Positions 1-9,049 are shown, counted from the stretch's first letter. The stretch is 64,000 nt of DNA from Arthrobacter sp. ES3-54 (GCF_029504395.1 NZ_JAQFIF010000014.1:1-64000), one strand, 5' to 3'. Numbers and translations: made by a program. The notes: generated by a model not told the origin, from the sequence alone.

Positions 1-247
1 GTTTTTGTTTGAGTCACGACCACAGGGCGGAACGGCCAGCACCTACTCTGCCAGCCAGTCCCAGACCAGCCACACCAATCCTCACAGTTCTTGTTTGTGC
101 GCCAGCCGCCGCGACCAGGAACGGCAGGGTCTTGACCGGCCATCACGCATTGGGGAAGCTCGAAACAAGAGCCCTGCCAATCGTGAACCGGCCGTCCACG
201 GCCAGCTGTCCGCAGTTGCCCGCACCAACCCACGTAAGGAGATCCCG

Positions 248-835
248 ATGGAATCCGCCAAATTCACCGAACTGCTCACCCGCCAAGTTGGCAACGAATT
301 CGCCGCCTCCCACCAATACGTCGCCGTGGCCGCATGGTTCGACGCGCAGGACCTTCCCCAGCTGGCCAAACACTTCTACCGCCAGTCGCTGGAAGAGCGC
401 AACCACGCCATGATGATGGTCCGCTACATCCTGGACCGCGGACTCAAAATCGCAATCCCCGGCATTGATCCGGTCCGCAACGATTTCGCGAACGTCGAGG
501 AACCCCTCGCCCTGGCCCTCGCTCAGGAACAGGAGGTTACCGAGAACATCAAGGCAATCTTCGCCGCGGCCAGGGCAGAGAACGACGCCTTGGGCGAGCA
601 ATTCATGCTGTGGTTCCTCAAGGAACAGGTCGAAGAGGTCGCCTCAATGACCACCCTGCTGAACATTGCCCGGCGCGCGGACAACCTCTTCGACATCGAA
701 AACTTCCTGGCCCGTGAACGCGTCGGCGACCAAGGAGGTTTCGGCGGGCACGGCGGATCCGGCGGGCATCACGCCGGCCAGGCCGGAGGGGGCCACGACT
801 CCGGAACGCCGGAAGCCGCCGGCGGATCACTCTGA
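248..835 (+). CDS. Ferritin-like iron storage protein
   Basis: Non-haem ferritin of 195 residues, close to the usual length plus a Gly/His-rich C-terminal tail. It would oxidise Fe(II) at a di-iron site and store it in a 24-mer cytoplasmic cage. The ferroxidase ligand pattern is visible: Glu in NEF near residue 17, the EERNH segment near residue 50, QEQEVTENI near residue 95 and KEQVEEV near residue 127. Start ATG 248 is chosen because AAGGAG lies about 6 nt upstream and the protein begins at the first ferritin helix; the open frame runs further upstream but has no ferritin similarity. The tail (GGFGGHGGSGGHH and following) is low complexity and could bind metal. It stands alone in front of the PPK2 gene. 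Confidence 0.93.
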   Translation: MESAKFTELLTRQVGNEFAASHQYVAVAAWFDAQDLPQLAKHFYRQSLEERNHAMMMVRYILDRGLKIAIPGIDPVRNDFANVEEPLALALAQEQEVTENIKAIFAAARAENDALGEQFMLWFLKEQVEEVASMTTLLNIARRADNLFDIENFLARERVGDQGGFGGHGGSGGHHAGQAGGGHDSGTPEAAGGSL

Positions 836-963
836 AGCCCATCCCTATCGTGAGCTCCACCTGTCGGCTTAGGCTGGTCGCATTCTATGAACTCAGTTGA
901 GCATCGAACGCTGCCACCCTGGAAGGCAGGCGACGGTTCAGCGGGGCCGGAAGGAGGCTGGGG

Positions 964-1895
964 ATGGCGCAGGCGGACAGGACGTGGACACCCGAGGATC
1001 AGGGCTGGCTGCGGGAAAACCTGAGGGAGGCCATCGACCATCTGGTGGAGATGGGGTACACCGTTCGCGGGGGGCAAGGCGAGGATCCGGAACTGATCCA
1101 CCCCGGCGGTTCGGCCGTGCAGACTTGGCGGGAAGACTACCCCTACGACGAGCGGATGTCCCGTGATGAGTACGAGCTGGAGAAATACCGGCTGCAGGTT
1201 GAACTGCTGAAGTTCCAGTACTGGGGCCAGGACCAAGACCTCAGGCACGTGATCGTTTTCGAGGGCCGGGATGCAGCCGGCAAGGGCGGTACGATCAAGC
1301 GCTTCACCGAGCACCTGAATCCCCGCTCGGCCCGGGCCGTAGCCTTGAGCAAACCTTCCGACCGTGAACTGGGCCAGTGGTATTTCCAGCGGTACATCCA
1401 GCATCTGCCCACGGCCGGGGAGATCGTGATGTTCGACCGCTCCTGGTACAACCGGGCAAATGTGGAGCGGGTCATGGGCTTCTGCACAGAGCAGGAGTTC
1501 GACACGTTTATGGTTCAGGCACCGCTCTTCGAGAGGATGCTGGTGGACTCCGGGATCCACCTGACCAAGTTCTGGTTTTCGGTGACCCGCCACGAGCAGC
1601 GCACCCGCTTTGCGATCCGGCAGATAGACCCGGTGCGGCGCTGGAAGCTCTCACCCATAGATCTGGCTTCCCTGGACCGGTGGGAGGAGTACACGGCAGC
1701 CAAGGAGGAGACCTGCGAACTGACACGGACCATGCGCCGTGGATCACCATCAAGTTCAACGACAAAAAGCGGGGACGGATCAACGCCATGCGCTACTTCC
1801 TCAACCAGTTCGACTACGAGGACAAAGACACGTCAGTGGTCCACGGCCCCGACCGGCTGATCGTGCGTCGCGGCCGCGACGCCGCCGGCGACTGA
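964..1895 (+). pseudogene. ppk2: Polyphosphate kinase 2 with a frameshift near the 3' end
   Basis: PPK2 family kinase, which transfers phosphate between polyphosphate and (d)NDP/NMP. Walker A (GRDAAGKGG, about residues 101-109) and the Walker B/lid region (FDRSWYNR, about residues 157-164) are intact. Translation follows the family to about position 1715 and then leaves frame, giving a Ser/Thr-rich nonsense tail that stops at 1860. The family continuation RTDTDHAPW...NDKKRGRINAMRY is read in another frame and ends with TGA at 1893-1895. A single-base deletion within 1711-1720 explains this. The lost part is the conserved C-terminal helical segment of about 55 residues. It could be a genuine inactivation or a sequencing error. 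Confidence 0.85.
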
Positions 1896-2010
1896 TGTTC
1901 ATCCTCCTCGGATGATCTGGGACGTGCTTCGCAGGTGATTGGTAGGTTCCGTGGGTACCGGCGCATTTGCCTGCTCCTGGGTTGCAGCGCAGCTCGCCAG
2001 GAGACGAACG

Positions 2011-2047
2011 GCACCATGGGGTTCCCTGGCAGTGCACCCCATGGTGC
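2011..2047. repeat. 12-bp perfect inverted repeat upstream of LysE-type gene
   Basis: GCACCATGGGGT at 2011-2022 is repeated as its exact reverse complement at 2036-2047, separated by 13 bases. It lies 114 bases upstream of the exporter start, in an intergenic stretch (1896-2160) with no other feature I can support. It could form a stem in a leader RNA or be an operator. There is no T-run, so a rho-independent terminator is unlikely. Confidence 0.6.
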
Positions 2048-2160
2048 GAATGCCTCCCGGCGTCGATGAGTCCGACGACGGCTCGCGCCGCAGAGTCGAT
2101 TGGCAGCGCAACATCTCGAAGTCTGGCCACAATTGCAACCAGACAGCCAGCACCCGGACA

Positions 2161-2805
2161 ATGGTGCGCATGACCGCCGTAACCTTGCTGGCTTTTGCCG
2201 GGCTGTGCCTGCTGCTCTCCGTCACACCGGGCCCGGACACGTTCCTGGTGCTGCGGATCTCGCTGCAAAATGCCGGGGCCGGCCTTGCCGCGGCATTCGG
2301 CTCGGCACTGGCATCCCTGGTCTGGGCCGTGCTGGTGGGCGTAGGACTCGCCGCGGTGCTGGAGGACTCCGCCGAGGTGTTCCGCTGGCTGAAAATTGCA
2401 GGCGGGTTGTACCTGCTGTACTTGGGAATCTCGTCGCTGATCCGGGCCCGGCGCACAACACCCGATGCAACGGCGGGACACGCTCCGCGCCGGAGCCACA
2501 CCCGAAGGGCAGGGTTCGGTGCCGGCGGGCTCTCCACACTGCTCAACCCCAAGGTCGGCCTGTTCTACCTCGCCGTCGTGCCGCAATTCATTCCGCAGAG
2601 CGGCAACACGCTGGACACCGCCATGGTGCTGGGTGCCATCGAAAGCGCCATCGGCTTCCTCTACCTGGCCGCCGTTTCCATTGCGGCAGCGAAGGCGATG
2701 GCCTGGCTGCAGCGGCCCCGTGTGAGCAGCTGGCTCGAGCGCGGCAGCAGTGGCATCATCGCTGCACTCGGCCTGGGTGTGCTGGCATCCAGCACCAGTT
2801 CTTAG
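2161..2805 (+). CDS. LysE/RhtB family amino-acid exporter
   Basis: Inner-membrane exporter of the LysE family, 214 residues, the normal length for RhtB-like amino acid or metabolite efflux proteins. Several hydrophobic helices are visible. The family signatures are present: SVTPGPDTFLVL at the end of helix 1, GGLYLLYLGISSL at helix 3 and LLNPKVGLFYLAVVPQF in the middle of the protein. The open frame runs upstream to 1939 but that extension is hydrophilic and unlike the family. ATG 2161 or ATG 2170 is therefore the likely start; no strong Shine-Dalgarno decides between them. Substrate unknown. Confidence 0.85.
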   Translation: MVRMTAVTLLAFAGLCLLLSVTPGPDTFLVLRISLQNAGAGLAAAFGSALASLVWAVLVGVGLAAVLEDSAEVFRWLKIAGGLYLLYLGISSLIRARRTTPDATAGHAPRRSHTRRAGFGAGGLSTLLNPKVGLFYLAVVPQFIPQSGNTLDTAMVLGAIESAIGFLYLAAVSIAAAKAMAWLQRPRVSSWLERGSSGIIAALGLGVLASSTSS

Positions 2806-2909
2806 CCCGCGACGGCTCGGAACGGATCGATCAGGATCGGAGAAGCGATTCGCGAGGCCACAGCATAGAGTCATCAACACGACCTGCCCACCTCACCGAA
2901 GGACGTGCC

Positions 2910-3521
2910 ATGACCTCCATCGAATCAGTCACCCTGGAAGTACCCGACCCCGCAGCCGCCACCGCCTTCTACACCGCCGCCTTCGGCTTGGGCACGCAGG
3001 TGCGGGTGCGAACCTCGGATGCCCCGACGGCCGGGTTCCGCGGGTTCACGATGTCGCTCATAGTGTCTCAGCCGTCCACCGTCAGCAGCTTGATCGACAG
3101 CGCTCTGGCTGCTGGCGCCACGACGCTGAAGCCAGTCCAAAAGTCGCTGTGGGGCTACGGCGGCGTCGTACAGGCTCCTGATGGCGCGATCTGGAAGGTG
3201 GCGGCGTCGGCGCGGAAGGACACCGGTCCGGCCACCAGGCAGATCGACCAGATCGTGTTGTTGGTGGCGGCCGCCGACGTCGCTGCGAGCAAACGGTTCT
3301 ACGTCGACCACGGCCTCACCGTAGGTAAGAGCTTCGGCAAGTACGTCGAGTTCGCCATGCCGGCGAGTCCCATCAAGCTGGGGCTCTACGGGCGCCGCGC
3401 CCTCGCCAAGGACGCCGGCGTCTCCCCCGACGGCACCGGCTCGCACCGGCTCGCGATCGGCAGCGACGCCGGCCCGTTCACCGACCCGGACGGGTTCGCG
3501 TGGGAGGCCGCATCACTGTGA
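2910..3521 (+). CDS. VOC family (glyoxalase/bleomycin-resistance fold) protein
   Basis: Protein of 203 residues with two VOC half-modules. The first starts SIESVTLEVPDPAAATAFY and the second QIDQIVLLVAAADVAASKRFY; it ends with the typical DPDGFAWEA motif. Such proteins are metal-dependent dioxygenases, lyases or drug-binding proteins; the sequence does not tell which. The start ATG 2910 is preceded by GAAGGACG, an acceptable ribosome-binding site. It is a single gene between the exporter and the globin. Confidence 0.85.
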   Translation: MTSIESVTLEVPDPAAATAFYTAAFGLGTQVRVRTSDAPTAGFRGFTMSLIVSQPSTVSSLIDSALAAGATTLKPVQKSLWGYGGVVQAPDGAIWKVAASARKDTGPATRQIDQIVLLVAAADVAASKRFYVDHGLTVGKSFGKYVEFAMPASPIKLGLYGRRALAKDAGVSPDGTGSHRLAIGSDAGPFTDPDGFAWEAASL

Positions 3522-3566
3522 GCCGGTCCCCTTCCGTGCATGGGTGTGGCGTGCCATCGTTGCAGA

Positions 3567-4037
3567 ATGCAGACGGTATACGAAGCTGCTGGCGGTGATG
3601 ACTTTTTCCTGGCGCTGGCGGAGGCATGGCATACCCGGGCAACGGCGGACGAGGTAGTCGGGCACGCGTTCAGCCATGGTTTCCATCCCGAGCACACGCG
3701 GCGGCTCGCAGCCTACTGGGCGGAGGCCTTAGGTGGCCCCACTACGTATTCAGACTCCTACGGCGACGAGACATCGGTGGTGCGGATGCATAGCGGCAAC
3801 GGCCCGCACGAGGACATGGATCGTAGAGCGATCGTCTGCTTCGATCAGGCACTGACCGACGTCGGACTCGCGGACGACAACCGTCTCCGCAAGGTGCTGC
3901 ACGACTACTTCGTATGGGCGGCCACCACCACGATGTCCCGGTACCACCGCTCGGCAGATGACGTTCCAGACGGCCTCCCCATCCAGCAGTGGTCCTGGGA
4001 CGGGCCCGTCGGGAGGATGGGTTCCGACGCCATCTGA
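3567..4037 (+). CDS. Group II truncated haemoglobin (GlbO-type)
   Basis: Truncated haemoglobin of 156 residues. The start MQTVYEAAGG and the segment HGFHPEHTRRLAAYWAEALGGP, shown here by its key residues, are the group II hallmark: the proximal F8 His sits in HPEH and is followed by the conserved YW..ALGGP. It binds haem and O2/NO in the cytoplasm and is usually linked to oxidative or nitrosative stress. Start ATG 3567 is preferred over an upstream in-frame ATG-like codon at 3540 because the family begins here. It is followed after 64 nt by an SRPBCC gene on the same strand. Confidence 0.9.
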   Translation: MQTVYEAAGGDDFFLALAEAWHTRATADEVVGHAFSHGFHPEHTRRLAAYWAEALGGPTTYSDSYGDETSVVRMHSGNGPHEDMDRRAIVCFDQALTDVGLADDNRLRKVLHDYFVWAATTTMSRYHRSADDVPDGLPIQQWSWDGPVGRMGSDAI

Positions 4038-4101
4038 TCGCACTACACCGCCGGTGTCATGGCGTTGCTGGAACACGAACGGCGTCTGTCAGACTCTGAC
4101 C

Positions 4102-4581
4102 ATGGCTGTCTACTTCGAATGCACAACGCGGACAAGCATGCCCAGGCCGGAGTTGTTTGACCTTGCACGCAGCATCGACGCCCACAAGGACTCGATGGCG
4201 CGGTCACGGGAGGATGCGGTCGCCGGTGTCAGGTCCGGCCTGATCTCGTTGGGAGAACAGGTTACCTGGCGCGCTTGGCACTTCGGGGTCCCGATCCGGA
4301 TGACGAGCCGGATCACCCAGATGGAGGGGCCGGACTATTTCGTAGATGAGCAGGTCAAAGGCCCGTTCCGGCGGTTCCGGCACGTCCACGAGTTCAGCGA
4401 AGATTCCCATGGAACCACCATGGTTGACCGAATCGAGTTCGCGGCCCCGTTCGGCCCTATCGGACGAGTGGTCGAGCGGCTGGTCCTGGCCCGCTATCTC
4501 CAGACGCTCATCGAGACACGCAACCGGCACCTGACCGCGGACCCTCAGCCCGGCCAACAAGCGTCCGCTGCAGAGGGCTAG
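4102..4581 (+). CDS. SRPBCC family protein (START-like fold)
   Basis: Cytoplasmic protein of 159 residues resembling the cyclase/dehydrase SRPBCC group. Features are the N-terminal VYFECTTRT strand, the IDAHKDSM segment, the central VTWRAWHFGV and FVDEQVKGPFRRFRHVHEF strands, and the C-terminal helix with VVERLVLARYLQTLIETR. Such proteins bind hydrophobic ligands; no ligand can be named here. The start ATG 4102 gives the family N-terminus; the longer reading upstream overlaps the globin gene and is not family-like. Confidence 0.85.
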   Translation: MAVYFECTTRTSMPRPELFDLARSIDAHKDSMARSREDAVAGVRSGLISLGEQVTWRAWHFGVPIRMTSRITQMEGPDYFVDEQVKGPFRRFRHVHEFSEDSHGTTMVDRIEFAAPFGPIGRVVERLVLARYLQTLIETRNRHLTADPQPGQQASAAEG

Positions 4582-4700
4582 GTAGTTGAGGCAGACCGCA
4601 GGGGTTGTGCCACTTCGACGATCAGCCCTTCGGGCCCGCGGATGTAGGCGAGTCGGTAGACGTCCTGATAGTCCACGACGTTGCTGAATGTCGGACGCCC
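4578..4700 (-). pseudogene. C-terminal relic of a VOC/glyoxalase gene
   Basis: Reading leftwards from about 4700 the translation contains YQDVYRLAYIRGPEGLIVEVAQPL, written here as its recognisable last strand, which matches the C-terminus of VOC proteins (RGPEG-IVEL). The upstream part of the same frame has no VOC similarity and overlaps a different gene. Only about the last 35 codons of a former glyoxalase gene appear to remain. Confidence 0.6.
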
Positions 4701-4717
4701 GGTAGTACTCTGACCCA

Positions 4718-5026
4718 TTAGCCGCCGGCGCCGTTGCGCGGCTGCTGTTCGTCCGACCCATGGCAGCTTGCCTTCGTGGCGTCCATGTGGCGCATTACCA
4801 GCGAGGCTGAAACTAGGGCTGCTGAAAAAGGCAGACAACCGACTCCCGCGAGTTGATAAATAGCCGCAAAGACGGGCAGAAGCACCTGGCTCACCCCTGA
4901 ATCCATGACAATCATCTGCAGCTGGCTCGCGGAGATAATCGTGACAACTCCGATCACTCCCAAAATCAAACCGGCCCGCAGCGTTCGCCTATACATCGAC
5001 GGTGTCTCCGAATTGTCCATTTTCAT
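4718..5026 (-). CDS. Small membrane protein, function unknown
   Basis: Predicted 102-residue protein with two hydrophobic segments, about residues 15-40 (LRAGLILGVIGVVTIISAS) and residues 48-78 (VLLPVFAAIYQLAGVGCL). It has a polar N-terminus and a polar, possibly non-native C-terminus that runs toward the VOC relic. GGGGG precedes the first ATG directly, so the second in-frame ATG (5020) may be the real start with 5-nt spacing. I do not recognise the family. Confidence 0.55.
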   Translation of the reverse strand: MKMDNSETPSMYRRTLRAGLILGVIGVVTIISASQLQMIVMDSGVSQVLLPVFAAIYQLAGVGCLPFSAALVSASLVMRHMDATKASCHGSDEQQPRNGAGG

Positions 5027-5244
5027 CCCCCATTGAATGGCCGCTGGTGCCGCGGTTGTGATTCCACCTCAACACAAGGCCAAGGGTCTTACAAGCGAAA
5101 TGTACCGGAAAATTCAAGGGTTACCTGCGACCGAACCCCTGACAATTCCGTTTGAGATCGCGCGCCCCCGGATGTCGATTCTTTGCGGACACTTTGGCCG
5201 CGTCGACCGACTCAACTACCCCGACTCTCCGTGGGAACTCTTCA

Positions 5245-5700
5245 TCAACTGCTGTTGCCTGTGACCTGCCGCTGGCCGATGGAGCCGATCTGAACGTAGC
5301 CGACAAGGGTGACGTGCTGCATTGTGCAAGGTTCGCTGGCGCGTCGCCCGGTCACCGAAATCTTGATCTCGGAAGCGGACTCCGTAAGCCGCACGTTTTC
5401 AGGGGTGGTGCAATCAACCGAGGACGCGGAGAGGTACACCCGGTTGTCCTTTAGGTCCACGCGGATCAGATGCCAGGGCACAGTCTCAGCAGGTTGGGCG
5501 GTCTGGTCTATGGGAAGTTCCGTGAAGTTCGGGGTGATCGTCGATATCCCCGGCTGTGGCGGAAGCTTTGTCGTCGGCGCCGCAGAAGGTTGCGGCGGTC
5601 CGGGTTGTTCGCCACAGGCCGCTAATGACGCCGTCGACAAGACCGCCAAGACGACGATGCCACCGAACCGTTTCCCCACGCTGTTCCGGTCGTGTTCCAT
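5245..5700 (-). CDS. Secreted lipoprotein, function unknown
   Basis: Protein of 151 residues with a lipoprotein signal peptide: KRFGG, a hydrophobic core VVLAVLSTASLAAC and a lipobox LAAC at about residues 26-29, so the mature protein should be anchored to the outer face of the membrane by the acylated Cys. A Pro/Ser/Thr-rich linker follows, then a globular part with two Cys (VDCTTPE and SEPCTMQH) that could form a disulfide. No known domain recognised. The 218 bases between this and the preceding small membrane gene hold nothing I can support. Confidence 0.7.
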   Translation of the reverse strand: MEHDRNSVGKRFGGIVVLAVLSTASLAACGEQPGPPQPSAAPTTKLPPQPGISTITPNFTELPIDQTAQPAETVPWHLIRVDLKDNRVYLSASSVDCTTPENVRLTESASEIKISVTGRRASEPCTMQHVTLVGYVQIGSIGQRQVTGNSS

Positions 5701-5800
5701 GTCTGCACAGTACTTCGAAGGGATTCGGGGTGAAAACCGCGGTGCGACCCGTAATACGGGGCAGGATGCGTGATCCTGAAAAACTTCGACGCACGAAAGC

Positions 5801-5830
5801 GGCGGCCGGTCCTGTGTGGGACCGGCCGCC
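5801..5830 (-). terminator. Strong hairpin after the 50-aa hydrophobic protein gene
   Basis: A perfect 12-bp stem (GGCGGCCGGTCC / GGACCGGCCGCC) with a 6-base loop lies 24 bases after the stop of the leftward small gene. The T-stretch that follows in the leftward direction is short (GCTTTCG), so intrinsic termination is likely but not ideal. Confidence 0.65.
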
Positions 5831-5854
5831 GCCGATGAGCGATCAGGGTGAGCG

Positions 5855-6007
5855 TCAGGCCTTGGCCTTTCGCTTCACCCAGCCCCAAACAGCCGTAGCC
5901 ACCAGCAGCACCAGGCCGATGATGGCCAACCAAAGCAGGCCCTTCACGGCGAAGCCAAGGATCGAAAGAACAAGCCAAATGATAAGTAGTGTGATTATTA
6001 GTCCCAT
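5855..6007 (-). CDS. 50-residue hydrophobic membrane protein
   Basis: A small gene below the usual length cut-off. It encodes MGLIITLLIIWLVLSILGF, a second hydrophobic stretch LLWLAIIGLVLLVATAV, and a basic end WGWVKRKAKA. This is a two-helix membrane miniprotein with a positive C-terminus of the kind common in actinobacteria. Support: the composition, a TGA followed at once by a perfect 12-bp hairpin, and no competing gene on either strand. No strong ribosome-binding site is visible upstream of the ATG. Function unknown. Confidence 0.65.
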   Translation of the reverse strand: MGLIITLLIIWLVLSILGFAVKGLLWLAIIGLVLLVATAVWGWVKRKAKA

Positions 6008-6116
6008 ACCGGAAGCTTATGCCACGCCAGTGGCCGACGGCGCCGTCGGGAATGCGCCCTGTGTCCGCTTTGGTGCTGCTCAGAGCCACGGTCGTTGACT
6101 ATGTGGTGGCCGCGGC

Positions 6117-6500
6117 TCAGCTGTTCCTGGTGATCTGCGGGGTGAAGCGAGGACGAAGCCCGTCATGGATTCGAGTACACGACGACGGTCTCTCTGAGAC
6201 AATTCGTTCGTCCGGTGGCCTGCCGTAGACCAAGGTAAAGCGTGCGCGAGGAATGGCCCGTCCGTCTGTTGATGTGTGATGATCCTGCCATCGGACGAAA
6301 ACCTCAAAGGGGGTCCCGTTTGACTCCGATCTGGCCCAATCGATGACGTCAGTGACCTGCTCGACCTCGGAGATTTCCCACTCGTCAACTAGCCAAGCGA
6401 ACCGTTCCGCGGGCGGCGGTGCCCAAATGCGCACTCGATACTGAGGCGGCGAATCACCGCCACCAACCGGATCAGTCGATTCAGCACGGACACAGCGCAC
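6117..6500 (-). CDS. Hypothetical protein
   Basis: Open frame of 127 codons. The central part (YRVRIWAPPPAERFAWLVDEW, then EISEVEQVTDVIDWARS and FEVFVRWQDH) has the composition of a folded protein, with alternating strands and one helix. The C-terminal 30 residues look less protein-like. I do not recognise the family. It faces the GNAT gene across about 140 bp; a start at an internal Met is not available, so the N-terminus is uncertain. Confidence 0.45.
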   Translation of the reverse strand: MRCVRAESTDPVGGGDSPPQYRVRIWAPPPAERFAWLVDEWEISEVEQVTDVIDWARSESNGTPFEVFVRWQDHHTSTDGRAIPRARFTLVYGRPPDERIVSERPSSCTRIHDGLRPRFTPQITRNS

Positions 6501-6639
6501 GATGATCAGCCTACGCCGTGAACAGCCATGGCCCGTGGCTGGATCCGGCTACAGGCCGCGATTGGTCGCATCCCGTTCGCCCCGCTACGGGATGCTGAAC
6601 GTCAGCCTAGGCGCGTCCTCACGAAGCTAGGCTGGGCAT

Positions 6640-7128
6640 ATGGAATACCAGATCCGCCAGGCCACTGCTGACGATGCTGATGCCGCGGTTCGAATGCACA
6701 CCCTGGCCCATGAGGAATGCTATGGACCGCTCTTTCCCTCAGAGTTCTTCGCTGCCCGCCGCGCCAGCATCCCCGCGCGGGTGGAAAGACGCCGACCATA
6801 TCTGGACAGCGCTCAACCCCGAATCATCGCCTTGGACGCAAGCAACGAAATCGTGGGCTTCGCTGACGCGGGTCCGGGGCGTGACGAGCACCCTCCCCAG
6901 GATTTGGAGCTGTACTCCATCTACACCCTGAACCGCACCTATGGCACGGGGCTCGGCGCCGCCCTGCTGAAGGCCGCCATAGGAGACTCATCCGCCTACC
7001 TTTGGGTAATTGAGGCCAACCCAAGAGCTCAAGCTTTTTATAGCAAGCACGGGTTTCATCCCGACGGGAAACGTAAACTGCTTCCACCTGACTGGGACGA
7101 ACTGCCCGAGATACGAATGGTCCGTTAG
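6640..7128 (+). CDS. GNAT family N-acetyltransferase
   Basis: Protein of 162 residues with the GNAT fold: N-terminal IRQATADDADAAVRMH, acetyl-CoA pyrophosphate-binding loop in RTYGTGLGAALLKAA, and the C-terminal WVIEANPRAQAFYSKHGF motif with conserved Asn and Tyr. It would acetylate a small amine or a protein N-terminus using acetyl-CoA. The substrate is unknown. Single gene. Confidence 0.9.
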   Translation: MEYQIRQATADDADAAVRMHTLAHEECYGPLFPSEFFAARRASIPARVERRRPYLDSAQPRIIALDASNEIVGFADAGPGRDEHPPQDLELYSIYTLNRTYGTGLGAALLKAAIGDSSAYLWVIEANPRAQAFYSKHGFHPDGKRKLLPPDWDELPEIRMVR

Positions 7129-7262
7129 CGGTTGCCGGGGTGCCGGTGCCATCCGGGGGGTGAAAATGAGGAGATGAGATCCACGTTGAAACAAGATCGG
7201 TCCAATAGCCCCTGCCTGCCGCTCCGGGGCTGGGGTCCCGTCGGCGTTTGGTCGGCACTGCG

Positions 7263-7931
7263 GTGAGCACGTTCGTGCTGATCCCGGGAGCAGGCGGCGC
7301 AGCTTGGTACTGGAGCCGTGTCGTTCCTTTGCTTCAGGGGGCTGGCCACGCAGCCGTGGCGGTCGATCTCCCCGGCGACGATGAAAGCGCCGGGCTGCCC
7401 GAGTACGCGCGGCTGGTTCTCGAAGCCACCGGCGGGCGGGACGATGTGGTGCTCGTTGCGCAGTCGCTGGGCGGCTTCACCGCCCCGCTCGTTTGCCAGC
7501 GAGCTACCGTCCGAGAGCTTGTCCTGGTGAATGCGATGATCCCGTTACCAGGCGAGACCCCCGGCGCATGGTGGGACAACACAGGCTGGGCTGCGGCGCA
7601 GCAAAGCGCGGCGAAGGCCCACGGGTACAGTACCGAGTTCGACACGGACACGTACTTCCTGCACGACGTTTCACCGGACGTAGCGGCCGAAGGGGAACCG
7701 CATCAACGCCCTGAAGCAAACGCGGTTTTCGAGTCGGTATGCAACTTCACGGACTGGCCCAGGATCCCGACCCGCGTGCTGAGTGGGGAGGCAGACCGGT
7801 TCTTTCCACTGGATTTCCAACGACGGGTTGCCCGCGAACGCCTCGGCGTGGAGCCCGACGTCGTGCCCGGCGGCCACCTCCTCGCCCTGGCAAACCCCGA
7901 CGGTGTGGTCAATTACCTGCTGCGCCGTTGA
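7263..7931 (+). CDS. Alpha/beta hydrolase (small esterase-like)
   Basis: Protein of 222 residues. It starts STFVLIPGAGGAAWYW, and its nucleophile elbow VAQSLGG carries the catalytic Ser. A late Asp (SGEADRFF) and His (PGGHLLAL) complete a triad. This is the compact EstC/salicylate-esterase-like type. GTG 7263 is the preferred start; TTG 7248 is possible. A 30-codon open frame (7174-7266) begins after GAGGAG and its TGA overlaps the GTG, so translational coupling from a leader peptide is conceivable but not well supported because the spacing is too short. Confidence 0.85.
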   Translation: MSTFVLIPGAGGAAWYWSRVVPLLQGAGHAAVAVDLPGDDESAGLPEYARLVLEATGGRDDVVLVAQSLGGFTAPLVCQRATVRELVLVNAMIPLPGETPGAWWDNTGWAAAQQSAAKAHGYSTEFDTDTYFLHDVSPDVAAEGEPHQRPEANAVFESVCNFTDWPRIPTRVLSGEADRFFPLDFQRRVARERLGVEPDVVPGGHLLALANPDGVVNYLLRR

Positions 7932-7983
7932 ACGAAGGAAATAGCGCCCTCCGCGCGCAACTATTCTGGGTAATTCCAATACT

Positions 7984-8940
7984 GTGGAGCGAGTGACGGG
8001 CGAGCAAACGGAGACAACAAGCGGCTGGGTGAACGTGCCCCATGCGAGGATCTACTGGGAATCGACCGGCGAACCCTCCGGCATTCCGGTCCTATACCTT
8101 CATGGCGGCCCCGGCGGTTCCCTTGGTAAGGGCGGATACCGCAAACGACACGACCACACCCGCTTTAGGATCATCGGGCTGGATCAACGAGGGTGCGGCA
8201 AGAGCACTCCGACGGTCCAAGAGGACCTCGACCACCTGTCCGAGAACAACACGCAAGCCTTGATCGAAGACATTGATGCGGTGCGCGAGCACCTCGGTAT
8301 CCAAAAGTGGATCGTCACCGGTGTTTCCTGGGGCAGTACGCTCGCCCTCGCATATGCCCTCAAATACCCTGCTCGGGTCCTCGGCATCGCTCTCGTAGCC
8401 GTGACATCAACTAGCCGCGACGAGGTCCAATGGATCACTGAAGACGTCGGACGCATCTTCCCCGAAGCGTGGAACGAGTTCTCCGAGGCAGCCAACGCAA
8501 ACCCGGGCGAGCGAGTGGTCGAGGCTTACGCTCGGCGGCTGGCTGGGGAAGACCGCGACGACGCCAGACTAGCCGCCTTATCTTGGGACCGCTGGGAATC
8601 CACGCATGTATCCCTGGACCCCAACTGGGTGCCTGGAGCGCTGTTCGAAGATGACCGAGAGCGTATGACGTTCGCCCTTCTGGTTGCGCACTATTGGGCC
8701 AACGACGGATTCCTGACCAACGGGCAGGAAATCATCCCCCGGATTCATGAGCTCAACGGCATCCCCGGTTACCTTATCCACGGCCGGCGAGACATCAGTG
8801 GCCCTACTAGCACCGCGTGGCAGCTGCAGCGGCGATGGCAATCAAGTCGCCTTGTCGTCATCGAGGACGAGGGGCACGGCGGCCCTTCATCCATGGCGGC
8901 ATTGTCAGTTGCAGTCGAAGATATTGCTGGAATGATCTGA
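7984..8940 (+). CDS. pip: Proline iminopeptidase-type alpha/beta hydrolase
   Basis: Peptidase S33 family protein of 318 residues, the usual length for proline iminopeptidase, which removes N-terminal proline from peptides. Motifs: YLHGGPGGS (oxyanion loop, about residues 38-46), DQRGCGKS (about 69-76), nucleophile GVSWGSTLALAY (about 113-124), and a C-terminal IHGRRD...DEGHG supplying Asp and His. GTG 7984 or GTG 7993 could be the start; neither has a clear ribosome-binding site. Codirectional with the esterase 52 bp upstream. Confidence 0.88.
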   Translation: MERVTGEQTETTSGWVNVPHARIYWESTGEPSGIPVLYLHGGPGGSLGKGGYRKRHDHTRFRIIGLDQRGCGKSTPTVQEDLDHLSENNTQALIEDIDAVREHLGIQKWIVTGVSWGSTLALAYALKYPARVLGIALVAVTSTSRDEVQWITEDVGRIFPEAWNEFSEAANANPGERVVEAYARRLAGEDRDDARLAALSWDRWESTHVSLDPNWVPGALFEDDRERMTFALLVAHYWANDGFLTNGQEIIPRIHELNGIPGYLIHGRRDISGPTSTAWQLQRRWQSSRLVVIEDEGHGGPSSMAALSVAVEDIAGMI

Positions 8941-9049
8941 AACGCTTCTCACTTCGGACAATGCCCCTGAAAGAGGGTCGACGTCGCCGAACGCTGCCGA
9001 GCTATGGATGCGGATCCGCCGGCCCTCACTAGGGCATCGAGCTTTGCGA

